From: Prescottella subtropica
Lineage (GTDB): Bacteria; Actinomycetota; Actinomycetes; Mycobacteriales; Mycobacteriaceae
Assembly (NCBI RefSeq): GCF_005434945.1
Contig: NZ_SKCH01000003.1
Span: 248,001 to 312,000, forward strand
Reading direction: 5' to 3'
DNA: 64,000 nt
The notes below the pieces were generated by a model. The model saw nothing but the letters and a program-made list of their open reading frames with translations. It searched no databases and had not been told where the DNA came from. The position numbers and the translations under genes are program-made. Of the stretch, positions 35,980 to 44,217 are shown piece after piece (positions within the stretch are counted from its first letter, which is position 1; every line of letters starts with the position of its first letter).

Positions 35980-37134
35980 TCACCCGACGGGGCGGCCCTT
36001 CCACCGCAGCCGGCCCCGTCGCCGGCCGAGGTGGGACGCCGCCGTCAGACCGAGGTAGCCGACGACCGAGAGCGGATGCGCCGCCGCGTCCGCGGCCTCC
36101 CGGATCCCGGGGCGGCGACCGGTCTCGACGGCTCGTGCGGCCAGCCGGGACGCCACGGCCGCGCCGTAGCCGAGCAGACCCCACCGGCGGGTGCGACCGG
36201 ACACCACCGCCAGCGGCGGCAGCACGTAGGCGACGGCGACGACCGCCGACACCGCCGCCGACCCGGCAGTCGAGCCGTACGCCGACCACAGCCAGCGGCG
36301 GTAGCCGTCCCGCACCGCACCGGCGTCGCCGTACATGCGGCACGACGCCACCCGGCCTGCCGCGGCCACCACGGTGCGGTCTCCCTGCCGCCGCAGCGCG
36401 CGGGCGATCGCGAGATCCTCGGTGACCGCACCCGCGACCGCGGCGTGCCCGCCGAGCCGGAAGTACGCGGCGGCGTCGAACACCAGGAACTGACCGCACG
36501 CGACCGCCATCGACGGCCGGGTGCCGCGGTGCGCGATCGCGACGGGCAGGCTCGCGAACCACGACCAGCACAGCAGCGGCTGGACCAGTCGTTCGGCAGC
36601 CGTGACCGCGACCTGCCGCGGCCACGCCGACAGCAGTGCGGCGTCGTGGTCGCGGAGTCCGGTGACGGCGGCGGCGAGCGCGTCGGGGGTCAGACGGACA
36701 TCGGCGTCGAGGAACACCAGCACGCCCGGCCGTGTCGAATCCGTCAGCCGCGCAGCATGTTCCGAGCCCCGATGGCATGCGGCGTTCTTGCCGAGCCAGC
36801 CCGGTGGCGGCAGCTCGGCGCCCCGGATCAGTGTGAAACGCCCGTCGCCGCCGATCGCGCGGGCGGCCACCGCGGCCGTGTCGTCGGCCGAATCGTCGTC
36901 GACGATCAACACCCGCAGCGTCACCAGGCCGCGTTGGGCGCGCAGATCCCCGACGAGTGCGGCGATCCGGTCGGCCTCGTCACGGGCCGGGACGACGACC
37001 GTGACCGGCTCGGTGACCGCACCGGCACACGGTCGCAGCCGGGGCAGCGTGACCGTGTTCGCGGCGGCGACGACGGCCCCGCCGAGCGCCAGCCCGGCAC
37101 CCACGCGTACCGCGACGTCGAACGGAGACAGCAC
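35980..37134 (-). CDS. Family 2 glycosyltransferase, probable carotenoid glucosyltransferase (CruC-like)
   Basis: A 384-residue membrane GT2. An N-terminal helix is followed by the GT-A domain: VTVVVPARDEADRIAALV, LIVDDDSADDTAAVA, VLVFLDADVRLTPDAL (metal-binding DxD) and GAVTEDLAIARALRR with the catalytic ED. C-terminal helices anchor it. The layout resembles chlorobactene glucosyltransferase CruC. The adjacent CruF-type hydratase makes a hydroxyl on the carotenoid end that this enzyme could glucosylate (inference). GTG 37134 is 6 nt after the lppM-like stop. Convergent with the MTHFR-like gene. Confidence 0.85.
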   Translation of the reverse strand: MLSPFDVAVRVGAGLALGGAVVAAANTVTLPRLRPCAGAVTEPVTVVVPARDEADRIAALVGDLRAQRGLVTLRVLIVDDDSADDTAAVAARAIGGDGRFTLIRGAELPPPGWLGKNAACHRGSEHAARLTDSTRPGVLVFLDADVRLTPDALAAAVTGLRDHDAALLSAWPRQVAVTAAERLVQPLLCWSWFASLPVAIAHRGTRPSMAVACGQFLVFDAAAYFRLGGHAAVAGAVTEDLAIARALRRQGDRTVVAAAGRVASCRMYGDAGAVRDGYRRWLWSAYGSTAGSAAVSAVVAVAYVLPPLAVVSGRTRRWGLLGYGAAVASRLAARAVETGRRPGIREAADAAAHPLSVVGYLGLTAASHLGRRRGRLRWKGRPVG

Positions 37135-37140
37135 GTCGGA

Positions 37141-37863
37141 TCAGTGGGTCGACGTCTCGGCGGGATCGCGTCGCGGCGTGTCCGACGGCGACGGATTGCG
37201 CCCGCGCCACGCCAGCACGCCGACGATCACCGCGGCCGCGACCGCCACGCCCCCGGCCATGCCCGCCCAGCCGGCGAAGCTGCGGGTCCGCGGATCCGGG
37301 TAGCGGACCTCGGCGTGCAGGGTGCTGATGTCACCGGCGGGCAGCGTCCAGCTGACCGTCGAGTCGCCGTTGCGGGTGCCGTTCGTGGTGGCGATCCGGG
37401 TGGGGAACGCGATCGTGAACTGCACGTCGGTGCCCTGCGCGGGAACGTCCTCGAGATCCACCGTGCCGTCGAGGGTCACCTGGTCCCCGGCCCGGCGCAG
37501 CGCCAGTTGCAGCGCGCCCCCGGTCTGCCCGTACATCGATCCGAGATCGGCGACGTCACCGAACGTGAGGTCGCTGAAGAACGCCTGCGTGCCGACGTAG
37601 CCGTCCTTGCGGTACTCCTCCACCCGGATCCGCGGCGCGAGCGCATCGGACGGGGTGAGCTGCGGGCCCTTGTCGTTCTCGTCCTTGGGGACGGTCGCCG
37701 CGACGATCTGCCCGGACACCTTGTCGTCGGTGGACACCCCCATCGACACCTGTACCCGTAGACAGCCCGCCAGCAGCGGCATCAGCAGTACCGCGAGTAC
37801 CGCGGCGGCGACCGCACGGGTGGAACGGGAACGGGGAGCCGGGGCAGGTGTCGACGACAGCAC
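37141..37863 (-). CDS. lppM: LppM-like lipoprotein (DUF3153)
   Basis: A 240-residue lipoprotein with a basic start, a hydrophobic segment and the lipobox LLAGC, so residue Cys 34 or nearby should be lipidated. The mature part is the DUF3153 beta-rich domain, followed near the C-terminus by one helix (WAGMAGGVAVAAAVIVGVL) and a short charged tail. M. tuberculosis LppM (Rv2171) binds PIM-type glycolipids and affects phagosome maturation. The neighbours mptA and carotenoid genes fit a role in lipoglycan handling. GTG 37863 chosen as family start. Confidence 0.9.
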   Translation of the reverse strand: MLSSTPAPAPRSRSTRAVAAAVLAVLLMPLLAGCLRVQVSMGVSTDDKVSGQIVAATVPKDENDKGPQLTPSDALAPRIRVEEYRKDGYVGTQAFFSDLTFGDVADLGSMYGQTGGALQLALRRAGDQVTLDGTVDLEDVPAQGTDVQFTIAFPTRIATTNGTRNGDSTVSWTLPAGDISTLHAEVRYPDPRTRSFAGWAGMAGGVAVAAAVIVGVLAWRGRNPSPSDTPRRDPAETSTH

Positions 37864-37898
37864 AGCGCCATCGTGCCAGGCGCGACCGGTCGCCCGCG

Positions 37899-38705
37899 TC
37901 AGGTGCCGCCGTTCCGGCGTGCCAGCCGCACCAGCAACGGCACCCCGACCACACCCATCGCGAACAGACCGTAGACCGCCGAATACCGCAATTCGGGTGC
38001 ATCGAGGAAGACGGCGTGCGCGAGCGACGACCCGAGCCACGTCCACAGCAACAGTGCGAGCGGCACCGCGTCCGATACCGGGGACGGCGTCGGCGACCCG
38101 ATCCGGGTGTCGAGCCTGTCCACGACGGTCGCCATGACGGCGGCGACGAACAGCCACCCGGCGTAGTTGGTCAGCGGAATGTGCGCGATACCGGGCAGTC
38201 CGGCGTCGGCGACACACCAGCGCCACTGCCCGTCGGCCACCATCTGCGGATCGAGGTACAGGTCCCAGCCGACGACGCCGATCGTGGTCAGTGCGATCCG
38301 CGTGACACGGGTCCGGGTGACCAGTGACGCCGCGCACCACACCGGATAGAAGCCGGCCGTCCACGCCAGTGGCACCACCGCCGGCACGTCCGCGATCGCC
38401 CAGCCGAGCCGGTCGGTCGCGTACGCATAGCAGCCGTACGGGTACCCGGTCGCGGTCCCGACGATCTCCGAGACCAGCCCGATCCCGGCCGTCGACGCCA
38501 CCAGCCCCGCCGCCCACCGGCCGCCGCGGACCGCGGTCGCGTGCACGACCGACGCCGCCGCCAGCAGCACGACCACCGCCACCGTGACGACGTCCCGGAC
38601 CCGGCCGTCGACGAGCGGATAGACGATCTGGGCGCCGACCGCGGCGACGGCGAGCCCCGCGGACACCCGCACCAGCGGCGACACGGTGGAGACGGTGCGC
38701 GTCAC
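37899..38705 (-). CDS. cruF: Carotenoid 1,2-hydratase of CruF type (DUF422)
   Basis: A 268-residue polytopic membrane protein of DUF422. The segments GLVSEIVGTATGYPYGCYAY and VVGWDLYLDPQMVADGQWRW (conserved Glu, Asp, Asp and Trp) are the CruF hallmark. CruF adds water to the psi end of gamma-carotene to give a 1'-hydroxyl carotenoid. GTG 38705 overlaps the stop of the CrtO-like gene (GTGA). The lppM-like lipoprotein follows after 35 nt and the CruC-like glucosyltransferase after that, giving a coherent hydroxylation-glucosylation set. Confidence 0.9.
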   Translation of the reverse strand: MTRTVSTVSPLVRVSAGLAVAAVGAQIVYPLVDGRVRDVVTVAVVVLLAAASVVHATAVRGGRWAAGLVASTAGIGLVSEIVGTATGYPYGCYAYATDRLGWAIADVPAVVPLAWTAGFYPVWCAASLVTRTRVTRIALTTIGVVGWDLYLDPQMVADGQWRWCVADAGLPGIAHIPLTNYAGWLFVAAVMATVVDRLDTRIGSPTPSPVSDAVPLALLLWTWLGSSLAHAVFLDAPELRYSAVYGLFAMGVVGVPLLVRLARRNGGT

Positions 38706-40288
38706 CGCAGCCGACCGCGCAGCAGTCGCCGCACCCGCCCACCACGCGTGTCCGCGAGCGCGATCCGGGCCGCGCTGCGCCCACTCGCCCCGGACACGCC
38801 GCCGCCGGGATGCGTCGACGCCCCCGTCAGGTACAGCCCGTCCGCGTGCGGGACCCGATGCCCCGACAACTCCGGGATCGGCCGCCACATGAACATCTGG
38901 TCCAGTGACATCTCCACGTGCATCACGTTGCCGCCGAGCAGACCCATCTCGCGTTCGATGTCGGCGGGGGTCTGCACGTGCCGGTGCCGGATGCCGGCGG
39001 CGAACCCGGGTGCGAGCGCGTCGACACCCGCGATCACCCGGTCGGCCTCCCGCTCACCGATGTCCGACCAGGACCGGCCGCCGGACAGCGCGTACGGATG
39101 CCACTGCGACCACAGCGTCACCTGATGCTCCCCGGCAGGGGAGATGGTCGGATCGATGCCGCTGAAACTCATCGCCAGCACCGCCGGATCCGGTGGCAGT
39201 TCCCCGGCGAGCGCGGCGCCGTGCGCGGTCCGCAACTGGGCCCGGTCGGTGACGAGCAACTGCAGCCCGCTCGTGGCCGTCGCGCCGTCCGGCACGCTCG
39301 GATACGACGGCAGCGCGTCCGTCCCGAGTCGCAGCACCAGCCCGATACCGGGGCCGATGCGGATCCGCCGCCGCCATCCGGCGAGCGTGTCGCGGTCGTA
39401 GCCGCCGCGCTCCAGCAGATCGAGCGTGGTCAGGACGTGACAGCCCGCGATCACCGTGCGGGCCCGCACGCGGCGTCCCGACTCGGTGACCACGGTCCAT
39501 GCGTCGGGGTCGCGGCGCAGTTCGGTCACGCTGTCCCCGAGCGTGACGGTGCCGCCGTCCGATTCGAGACGTGACGCCAGTGCGGCGGTGAGTGCGCCGC
39601 TGCCGCCGACCGCCCGGCCCGGCGGCAACGTGTGCATCAGGGCCGCGAACCCCACCATCGGTGCGGTCCCCGGCTCCGACATCGGCGGCCCGGACTGGGC
39701 GCCGAACCATGCGAGCGCGGCCTTGAGCGGTTCGCTGTCGAAGTACTCGTCGAGCAGAGCGTCACCGGTCGTCAGGAATTCCCGGGACAGGGCCGCACCC
39801 CCGTTGCCGGTGTCGAGTCCCCAGAACGAGCGCAGCAGATGCCCGCCCGTCGGTGGGGCTGCGAACGCGCGCATCACGCGGGCACTGCGCGGACCCCACG
39901 TGCCGACGAACCGCCGGTAGGCGTCCGCGTCGGCGGCCCCGCACGCTGCCTCGATCGACGCGCACGTGCGATCGAGGTCGCGGTGGAACACGATGCCGGG
40001 CCGGTCCGACCCGGCCGGGGCGGGCGCGAACGCCCACGGGTCGCAGTCGAGGTAGCGCAGCCCGTGCGCGGCGAGATCGAGTTCCTCGACGATCCCGGAG
40101 TGCCGGATCATGATGTGCGCCGACGAGCCGCGATCGATCCGGTGCCCCGGGAACCGTTCGACGGTCGACACCGCACCGCCGAGCACCGTGTCCCGTTCGA
40201 GGACCTCGACGGACCAGCCGTCGCGGGCCAGGTAGCACGCCGACACCAGCGCGTTGTGCCCCGATCCGACGACGACGGCGTCGAGCAC
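38702..40288 (-). CDS. crtO: FAD-dependent carotenoid oxidoreductase, CrtO-like ketolase
   Basis: A 528-residue relative of CrtI with N-terminal VVVGSGHNALVSACYLARDG and C-terminal LYLTGASTHPGGGVSGASG, the form found in CrtO beta/gamma-carotene ketolases and related desaturases. GGNVMHVEMSLDQMFMWRP is another CrtO-type segment. It would make 4-keto-carotenoids, known pigments of Rhodococcus. GTG 40288 has GGAGGA 6 nt upstream; GTG 40312 overlaps the upstream stop by 4 bp and is nearly as good. Ketolase rather than desaturase activity is inferred. Confidence 0.82.
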   Translation of the reverse strand: MLDAVVVGSGHNALVSACYLARDGWSVEVLERDTVLGGAVSTVERFPGHRIDRGSSAHIMIRHSGIVEELDLAAHGLRYLDCDPWAFAPAPAGSDRPGIVFHRDLDRTCASIEAACGAADADAYRRFVGTWGPRSARVMRAFAAPPTGGHLLRSFWGLDTGNGGAALSREFLTTGDALLDEYFDSEPLKAALAWFGAQSGPPMSEPGTAPMVGFAALMHTLPPGRAVGGSGALTAALASRLESDGGTVTLGDSVTELRRDPDAWTVVTESGRRVRARTVIAGCHVLTTLDLLERGGYDRDTLAGWRRRIRIGPGIGLVLRLGTDALPSYPSVPDGATATSGLQLLVTDRAQLRTAHGAALAGELPPDPAVLAMSFSGIDPTISPAGEHQVTLWSQWHPYALSGGRSWSDIGEREADRVIAGVDALAPGFAAGIRHRHVQTPADIEREMGLLGGNVMHVEMSLDQMFMWRPIPELSGHRVPHADGLYLTGASTHPGGGVSGASGRSAARIALADTRGGRVRRLLRGRLR

Positions 40289-40308
40289 GGCGGTTCCTCC
40301 CGGAGCGC

Positions 40309-40929
40309 TCACAGCGGAAGCCCCCGGCCGAGGACCGCGAACGGGCGCCGGTCGCCGGCGAACGTGAAATGGCGGACGACGTCGCGGAATCCGGTGCGCC
40401 GGTACAGCCGCCACGCCCGGTTGTCCTCCCGGTCGACCTCCGGGGTGGACAGCAGCACACCCCGCTCCGGGCGGTCGGTGAGGAGCCGCTGCAGCAACCG
40501 CTCACCGAGTCGGTGCCCCTGCGCGGCCGGGTGGACGTGCAGTTCGGTCAGTTCGAAGTAGTTCCCGAGGATGCGGTCGACCTGCTCGCCGCTCCACCCG
40601 GACTCCTGCATCCCGTGCCGGACCTGCTGCTGCCACCACTGGTCGGGGGCGCCGCGGTAGCCGTACGCGATCGCCAGCAGGTCCGCCGGCCGGTCGGGGC
40701 GCTGCGGATCGGTGCGGACCGCGCCGACCGCCCGCCACCCGGCACGCCCGATGTGCTCGGACCACATCGGGGCGCGGTGGTACTCGGTGCCCTTCGGGTA
40801 GCCCATGGCCGCGACGTAGATCCCGAGCGCCTCGGGCAGTCGCGCGCGCATCTCCGCCGGCGGCAGATCGACGACGACCGGACCCGGGTCGGACGGATCC
40901 GCGGCGTCTGTCGTGTCTGTGGAGTTCAT
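40309..40929 (-). CDS. GNAT family acetyltransferase (Rv2170-like)
   Basis: A 206-residue GNAT protein, identical in length to Rv2170, an enzyme reported to acetylate isoniazid. FELTELHVHPAAQGHRLGERLLQRLL holds the acetyl-CoA loop (Q-x-x-G-x-G/A-like, here QGHRLG; cited in part), and NRAWRLYRRTGFRDV is the C-terminal motif. ATG 40929 (MNSTDTTDAAD) matches family length; GTG 40941 is an alternative with GGGAGA upstream. It leads a minus-strand run with crtO, cruF, lppM and the GT2, all downstream of the SOS box at 40994. Confidence 0.9.
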   Translation of the reverse strand: MNSTDTTDAADPSDPGPVVVDLPPAEMRARLPEALGIYVAAMGYPKGTEYHRAPMWSEHIGRAGWRAVGAVRTDPQRPDRPADLLAIAYGYRGAPDQWWQQQVRHGMQESGWSGEQVDRILGNYFELTELHVHPAAQGHRLGERLLQRLLTDRPERGVLLSTPEVDREDNRAWRLYRRTGFRDVVRHFTFAGDRRPFAVLGRGLPL

Positions 40930-40993
40930 GCGTGGGCTCACCCTGGTTCTCTCCCTTGACGACGTGTCGGTGGGGCCAGCTATATTGAATAGG

Positions 40994-41009
40994 TCGAACA
41001 TGCGTTCGA
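40994..41009. promoter_or_regulatory. LexA/SOS box
   Basis: TCGAAC-ATGC-GTTCGA is an exact match to the mycobacterial/actinobacterial SOS consensus TCGAAC-N4-GTTCGA. On the plus strand it sits wholly inside the spacer of TTGAAT (40985-40990) - N17 - GATATT (41008-41013), a good housekeeping promoter for the HEPN gene. A minus-strand promoter for the GNAT gene is less clear (TATAGC nearby). LexA repression is expected from sequence and needs testing. Confidence 0.85.
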
Positions 41010-41105
41010 TATTGGTGATCCGGTGATGTGTCGGTGGTTCGCCCGGGGAAGCGACGCATCACCGGATCGCCGGGAACTCGGCAGCGGTGGGAGGTGCTCG
41101 GAGTC

Positions 41106-41612
41106 ATGGCGGAAGTCGAGTCTCGGGTCGGGGTGGGGGTCGCGTCCAGTCTGCCGGTGGGGCCGGCCGGGTGCGCGGGTTCCACGCGTTCGCCGGCGTC
41201 GGCGCCGTATCGGGCGACCGTGCTGTTGCGGCGTGCGGACGGACTGCTGTCGGAGGCGGCGGGGGCGTCGATGCCCGACGAGCGTTTCCGGTGCGCGTAT
41301 CTGAGTGCATTGAAGGGGGCTGCCGCGGTACTCGCCGCGTGCGAGGGCGCGGCGCGGGTGGCATCCGGTCGGCGGCCGCGCTCACGCAGTGCGTGGGTGC
41401 TCCTGGCGCGGGCGGCACCCGAGTTCGCCGCGTGGGCCGACTATTTCGCGGAGCATTCCGCGTTGCGGGCCGCGGTCGAGTCGGGGGTGACACGGTCGAT
41501 CGACGGTGTCGCCGCGGACAGGTTCTACGGGGAGGTCGGACGGTTCCTCATCGCGGTCGACGATCTGCTCGCCGGGGCCGGTCGACACGCGGTCGATGCC
41601 GGCACCGGGTGA
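41106..41612 (+). CDS. SAV_6107-type HEPN protein under an SOS promoter
   Basis: A 168-residue protein. After a variable, Ser/Pro/Gly-rich N-terminus, residues about 40-165 form an all-helical HEPN-like domain as in the SAV_6107 family: [72 protein letters not shown]. No RX4-6H ribonuclease motif is seen in the expected helix, so RNase activity is doubtful. ATG 41106 is chosen (GGAG 3 nt and GGGAGG 11 nt upstream). The LexA box lies about 100 nt upstream. Role in DNA damage response is inferred from the promoter. Confidence 0.82.
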   Translation: MAEVESRVGVGVASSLPVGPAGCAGSTRSPASAPYRATVLLRRADGLLSEAAGASMPDERFRCAYLSALKGAAAVLAACEGAARVASGRRPRSRSAWVLLARAAPEFAAWADYFAEHSALRAAVESGVTRSIDGVAADRFYGEVGRFLIAVDDLLAGAGRHAVDAGTG

Positions 41613-41824
41613 TCGACCCTGTCCGGAACGCGGCATATGTGCAGGTCATGGGCACATCGGTGTCGGCTGCCATCGGTTACCGCCGATTCGTCGGGAACTC
41701 GTCGGTGGAGTAGGTGGTACGGCGCGGGCGTACCTCGTATTATCGAGTTCAGGTAATCGTCAGTTCGTTACCCGCCTCACCGCACCGCGGCGAGGTGTCA
41801 ACTCTTAGTGCCGGGGGAGGTACC

Positions 41825-42253
41825 GTGCCACTCTCCGAGCACGAGCAGCGCATGCTCGACCAGATCGAGAGCGCGCTCTACGCCGAGGATCCCAAGTTCG
41901 CGTCCACCGTGAGGGGCGGGCGCATGCGTGCCCCTTCCGGAAGGCGACGACTGCAGGCGGTGGCCCTTTTCGTTCTGGGTCTGGTCCTCCTCGTCGCGGG
42001 CGTGGCTCTGAATGTGCGGTTGGGCGAGTTTCCGATCATCAGTCTGATCGGATTCGTCGTGATGTTCGGTGCCGGAATTCTCTTCCTCCTCGGTGGAGGC
42101 AAGGGGAGTCCGGCGGAAGTTCCCGACGGGAACGCCACTCCGCATGGGGCGGGTGGATCGCATCCGCGCAGATCCCATGGCGGCAAGAAATCTGCGGGCG
42201 GATTCTCGTCCCGCATGGAAGACCGTTTCCGGAGGCGATTCGAGCAGGAGTAG
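41825..42253 (+). CDS. DUF3040 membrane protein (Rv2169c-like)
   Basis: A 142-residue protein. The start PLSEHEQRMLDQIESALYAEDPKFAS is the DUF3040 signature, followed by two helices (about residues 42-62 and 68-88) and a basic, Gly/His-rich cytoplasmic tail. Homologues sit before mraZ in many actinobacteria, but the function is unknown. GTG 41825 has GGGGGAGG 4 nt upstream. A strong terminator follows, so the gene is separate from the mraZ operon. Confidence 0.92.
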   Translation: MPLSEHEQRMLDQIESALYAEDPKFASTVRGGRMRAPSGRRRLQAVALFVLGLVLLVAGVALNVRLGEFPIISLIGFVVMFGAGILFLLGGGKGSPAEVPDGNATPHGAGGSHPRRSHGGKKSAGGFSSRMEDRFRRRFEQE

Positions 42254-42270
42254 TCGAGTTCGTCCGGATT

Positions 42271-42309
42271 ACGGCGGCGGCGCAACCATCCCGGTTGCGC
42301 CGCCGCCGT
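42271..42309 (+). terminator. Hairpin terminator after DUF3040 gene
   Basis: Perfect 17-bp arms (ACGGCGGCGGCGCAACC and complement) with loop ATCCC start 17 nt after the stop codon. It insulates the dcw operon from upstream transcription. Confidence 0.85.
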
Positions 42310-42567
42310 TGTTCGGTCCGGTCGGCTTCGGGTGTCTGCCGTCACCCGTCGATTCGCCCCCCACTTCGTGACCCTGCTGTGAGCTGCACTTATCCGGAGG
42401 GGCTTGTCAAATCGCCCGGTGTTTCGGATTGAAAGTGGTGGAAAGTGGGGTAAAGTGGCGGACAGCGGATCGTGGAGGCGACCCGCCAGAAATGTGAGTG
42501 GTTCGGCAGCTTTGCGCAGCCGATTGTTCGCATGTTCGCCACAGGGCCCCGGCGGGAGGTGTGTCGA
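42310..42567 (+). other. mraZ upstream region and leader
   Basis: The first part (42310-42428) shows no gene and no obvious repeat. The promoter and MraZ operator occupy 42429-42461, and the remaining 106 nt would be the mraZ 5' leader, ending in GGGAGG 8 nt before the GTG start. No small open frame with a ribosome site is convincing here. Confidence 0.6.
42429..42461 (+). promoter_or_regulatory. dcw promoter with three MraZ-binding repeats
   Basis: AAAGTGG occurs at 42432, 42442 and 42452, exactly 10 bp apart, followed each time by TGG, GGT or CGG. This is the known MraZ-box style (AAAGTG or TGGGA-like repeats with helical phasing ahead of mraZ). TTGAAA (42429-42434), 16 nt, and TAAAGT (42451-42456) form a promoter lying on top of the repeats, so MraZ binding should block RNA polymerase. 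Confidence 0.85.
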
Positions 42568-42999
42568 GTGTTTCTCGGCACCTACACGCCCAAGCTCGAC
42601 GACAAAGGGCGGCTCACGCTGCCCGCGAAGTTCCGGGACATGCTGGCGGGAGGGTTGATGGTCACGAAGGGTCAGGACCACAGCCTTGCGGTGTATCCCC
42701 GGGAAGAGTTCACCGCGCTCGCTCGCCGTGCCGCGGCGGCCTCGCGGAGCAATCCGCAGGCGCGTGCATTCGTGCGCGGACTCGCCTCCGGAACCGACGA
42801 GCAGCACCCCGACGGGCAGGGCCGCATCACCCTGTCCTCGGATCACCGCCGCTACGCGGGCCTGTCCAAGGACTGCGTGGTGATCGGTTCGGTCGACTTC
42901 CTCGAGATCTGGGATGCCCAGGCATGGGCGGACTATCTCGCGGAGCACGAAGAAAGCTATTCGCAAGCCAGAGACGAAGCGCTCGAGGGGATCTTCTAG
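42568..42999 (+). CDS. mraZ: Transcriptional regulator MraZ
   Basis: A 143-residue protein, the M. tuberculosis length, with two swapped-hairpin AbrB-like halves: [22 protein letters not shown] and, after about 75 residues, [18 protein letters not shown] (cited in part), each with the DxKGR-type signature. It forms rings and binds the repeats upstream, controlling the division and cell wall operon. GTG 42568 has GGGAGG 8 nt upstream; the frame is open further upstream but without family match. Confidence 0.96.
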   Translation: MFLGTYTPKLDDKGRLTLPAKFRDMLAGGLMVTKGQDHSLAVYPREEFTALARRAAAASRSNPQARAFVRGLASGTDEQHPDGQGRITLSSDHRRYAGLSKDCVVIGSVDFLEIWDAQAWADYLAEHEESYSQARDEALEGIF

Positions 43000-43042
43000 C
43001 CCCCGGGCGCCGGCGAGTGCCGCGAGGCCTCTGCCCGAGTGT

Positions 43043-43113
43043 GACCCTGACGCACTTCCCCAGCGCCAGGGTCGCCACCGGGAACCTGACACTCTTCCCC
43101 AGTGCCAGGTTCC
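43043..43113 (+). ncRNA. Tandem hairpins ahead of rsmH (fits mraW RNA motif)
   Basis: Two hairpins, 43043-43073 and 43081-43113, share the loop CTTCCCC and one unpaired A and C opposite each other in the stem. Their stems differ by compensating changes: GACCCTG/CAGGGTC plus CGC/GCG in the first, GGAACCTG/CAGGTTCC plus CACT/AGTG in the second. That pattern means the RNA fold is selected. The place, in the mraZ-rsmH gap of an actinobacterium, is that of the mraW RNA motif described from comparative genomics. Mechanism unknown; it could affect rsmH translation or transcript stability. Confidence 0.75.
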
Positions 43114-43200
43114 TCGATCGGACAGGGACCCCGAGGCATTCGTCGCCCTCCGAACAACCACCACCGCGCGCGAGCGCACGAGCATCAACCGGAGGACAGC

Positions 43201-44217
43201 ATGGTCGACGGCGAGGACGGCACCAGGTCGGTCCCCGACGAGTTCGGTCATGTCCCGGTTCTGTTGCATCGCGCGGACGAGTTGCTCGGTCCCGCGATCA
43301 CCGCCGACGATCCGAGCGGTGCCGGCGCGGTGATGATCGACGCGACCCTCGGTCTCGGCGGACACTCGGAGCACTTCCTGCGCACCTATCCGGGTCTGCA
43401 CCTGATCGGGCTGGACCGGGATCCCGAGGCGCTGCGGATCGCGTCCGGCCGGCTCGCACCGTACGCCGACCGCACCACGTTCGTGCACACCCGCTACGAC
43501 GGCATCGTCGACGCTCTCGACCAGGCCGGGCTCGCGTCGACCGGTACCGTGGCCGCGATCCTGTTCGACCTGGGTGTGTCGTCGATGCAGCTCGACGAGG
43601 CCGACCGCGGCTTCGCCTACTCGGTGGACGCGCCGCTCGACATGCGGATGAACCCCACCGCGGGGCTCACCGCCGCCGAGATCCTCAACACCTACAGCCA
43701 CGGTGAGCTGGCCCGCATCCTCAGCACGTACGGCGAGGAGCGGTTCGCGAGCCGGATCGCATCCGAGATCGTGCGTCGTCGCGAGAAGCAGCCGTTCACC
43801 ACCAGCGCCGCGCTGGTGGAGTTGCTGTACGACGCCATCCCCGCCGCGACCCGACGGACCGGCGGCCATCCCGCCAAGCGGACCTTCCAGGCCTTGCGGG
43901 TCGAGGTCAACGGTGAACTGGATTCGCTGCGGGCCGCGGTGCCTGCCGCCCTCGACGCCCTCGCCGTCGGTGGCCGCGTCGTGTTCATGTCGTACCAGTC
44001 CCTCGAGGATCGGGTCGTCAAGCAGGAACTGACCCCCCTCTCGAAGTCCAAGACCCCCGAAGGCCTGCCCGTGGAGTTGCCGGGTATGGGTCCGGAACTC
44101 CGGATCCTCACCCGCGGCGCGGAACGCGCCTCGGAGCAGGAGATCGAGGACAACCCGAGAGCGGCACCCGTCCGGTTGCGGGCGGCGCAGCGTATCGCGA
44201 GGAGGACGACGGCATGA
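43201..44217 (+). CDS. rsmH: 16S rRNA (cytosine-1402 N4) methyltransferase
   Basis: A 338-residue MraW/RsmH enzyme that methylates C1402 in the ribosomal P site. [13 protein letters not shown], the SAM-binding [29 protein letters not shown] and [18 protein letters not shown] are all family blocks. ATG 43201 has GGAGG 5 nt upstream. The long mraZ-rsmH gap holds the hairpin pair. The stop overlaps the ftsL ATG by 4 bp, and the rest of the dcw genes follow on the same strand. Confidence 0.97.
   Translation: MVDGEDGTRSVPDEFGHVPVLLHRADELLGPAITADDPSGAGAVMIDATLGLGGHSEHFLRTYPGLHLIGLDRDPEALRIASGRLAPYADRTTFVHTRYDGIVDALDQAGLASTGTVAAILFDLGVSSMQLDEADRGFAYSVDAPLDMRMNPTAGLTAAEILNTYSHGELARILSTYGEERFASRIASEIVRRREKQPFTTSAALVELLYDAIPAATRRTGGHPAKRTFQALRVEVNGELDSLRAAVPAALDALAVGGRVVFMSYQSLEDRVVKQELTPLSKSKTPEGLPVELPGMGPELRILTRGAERASEQEIEDNPRAAPVRLRAAQRIARRTTA

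Noticed and set aside
41028-41105. Extended ATG 41028 start for the HEPN gene
   Set aside because: It lies close after the mapped-by-motif promoter and lacks a ribosome site; ATG 41106 has GGAG upstream. It cannot be fully excluded.
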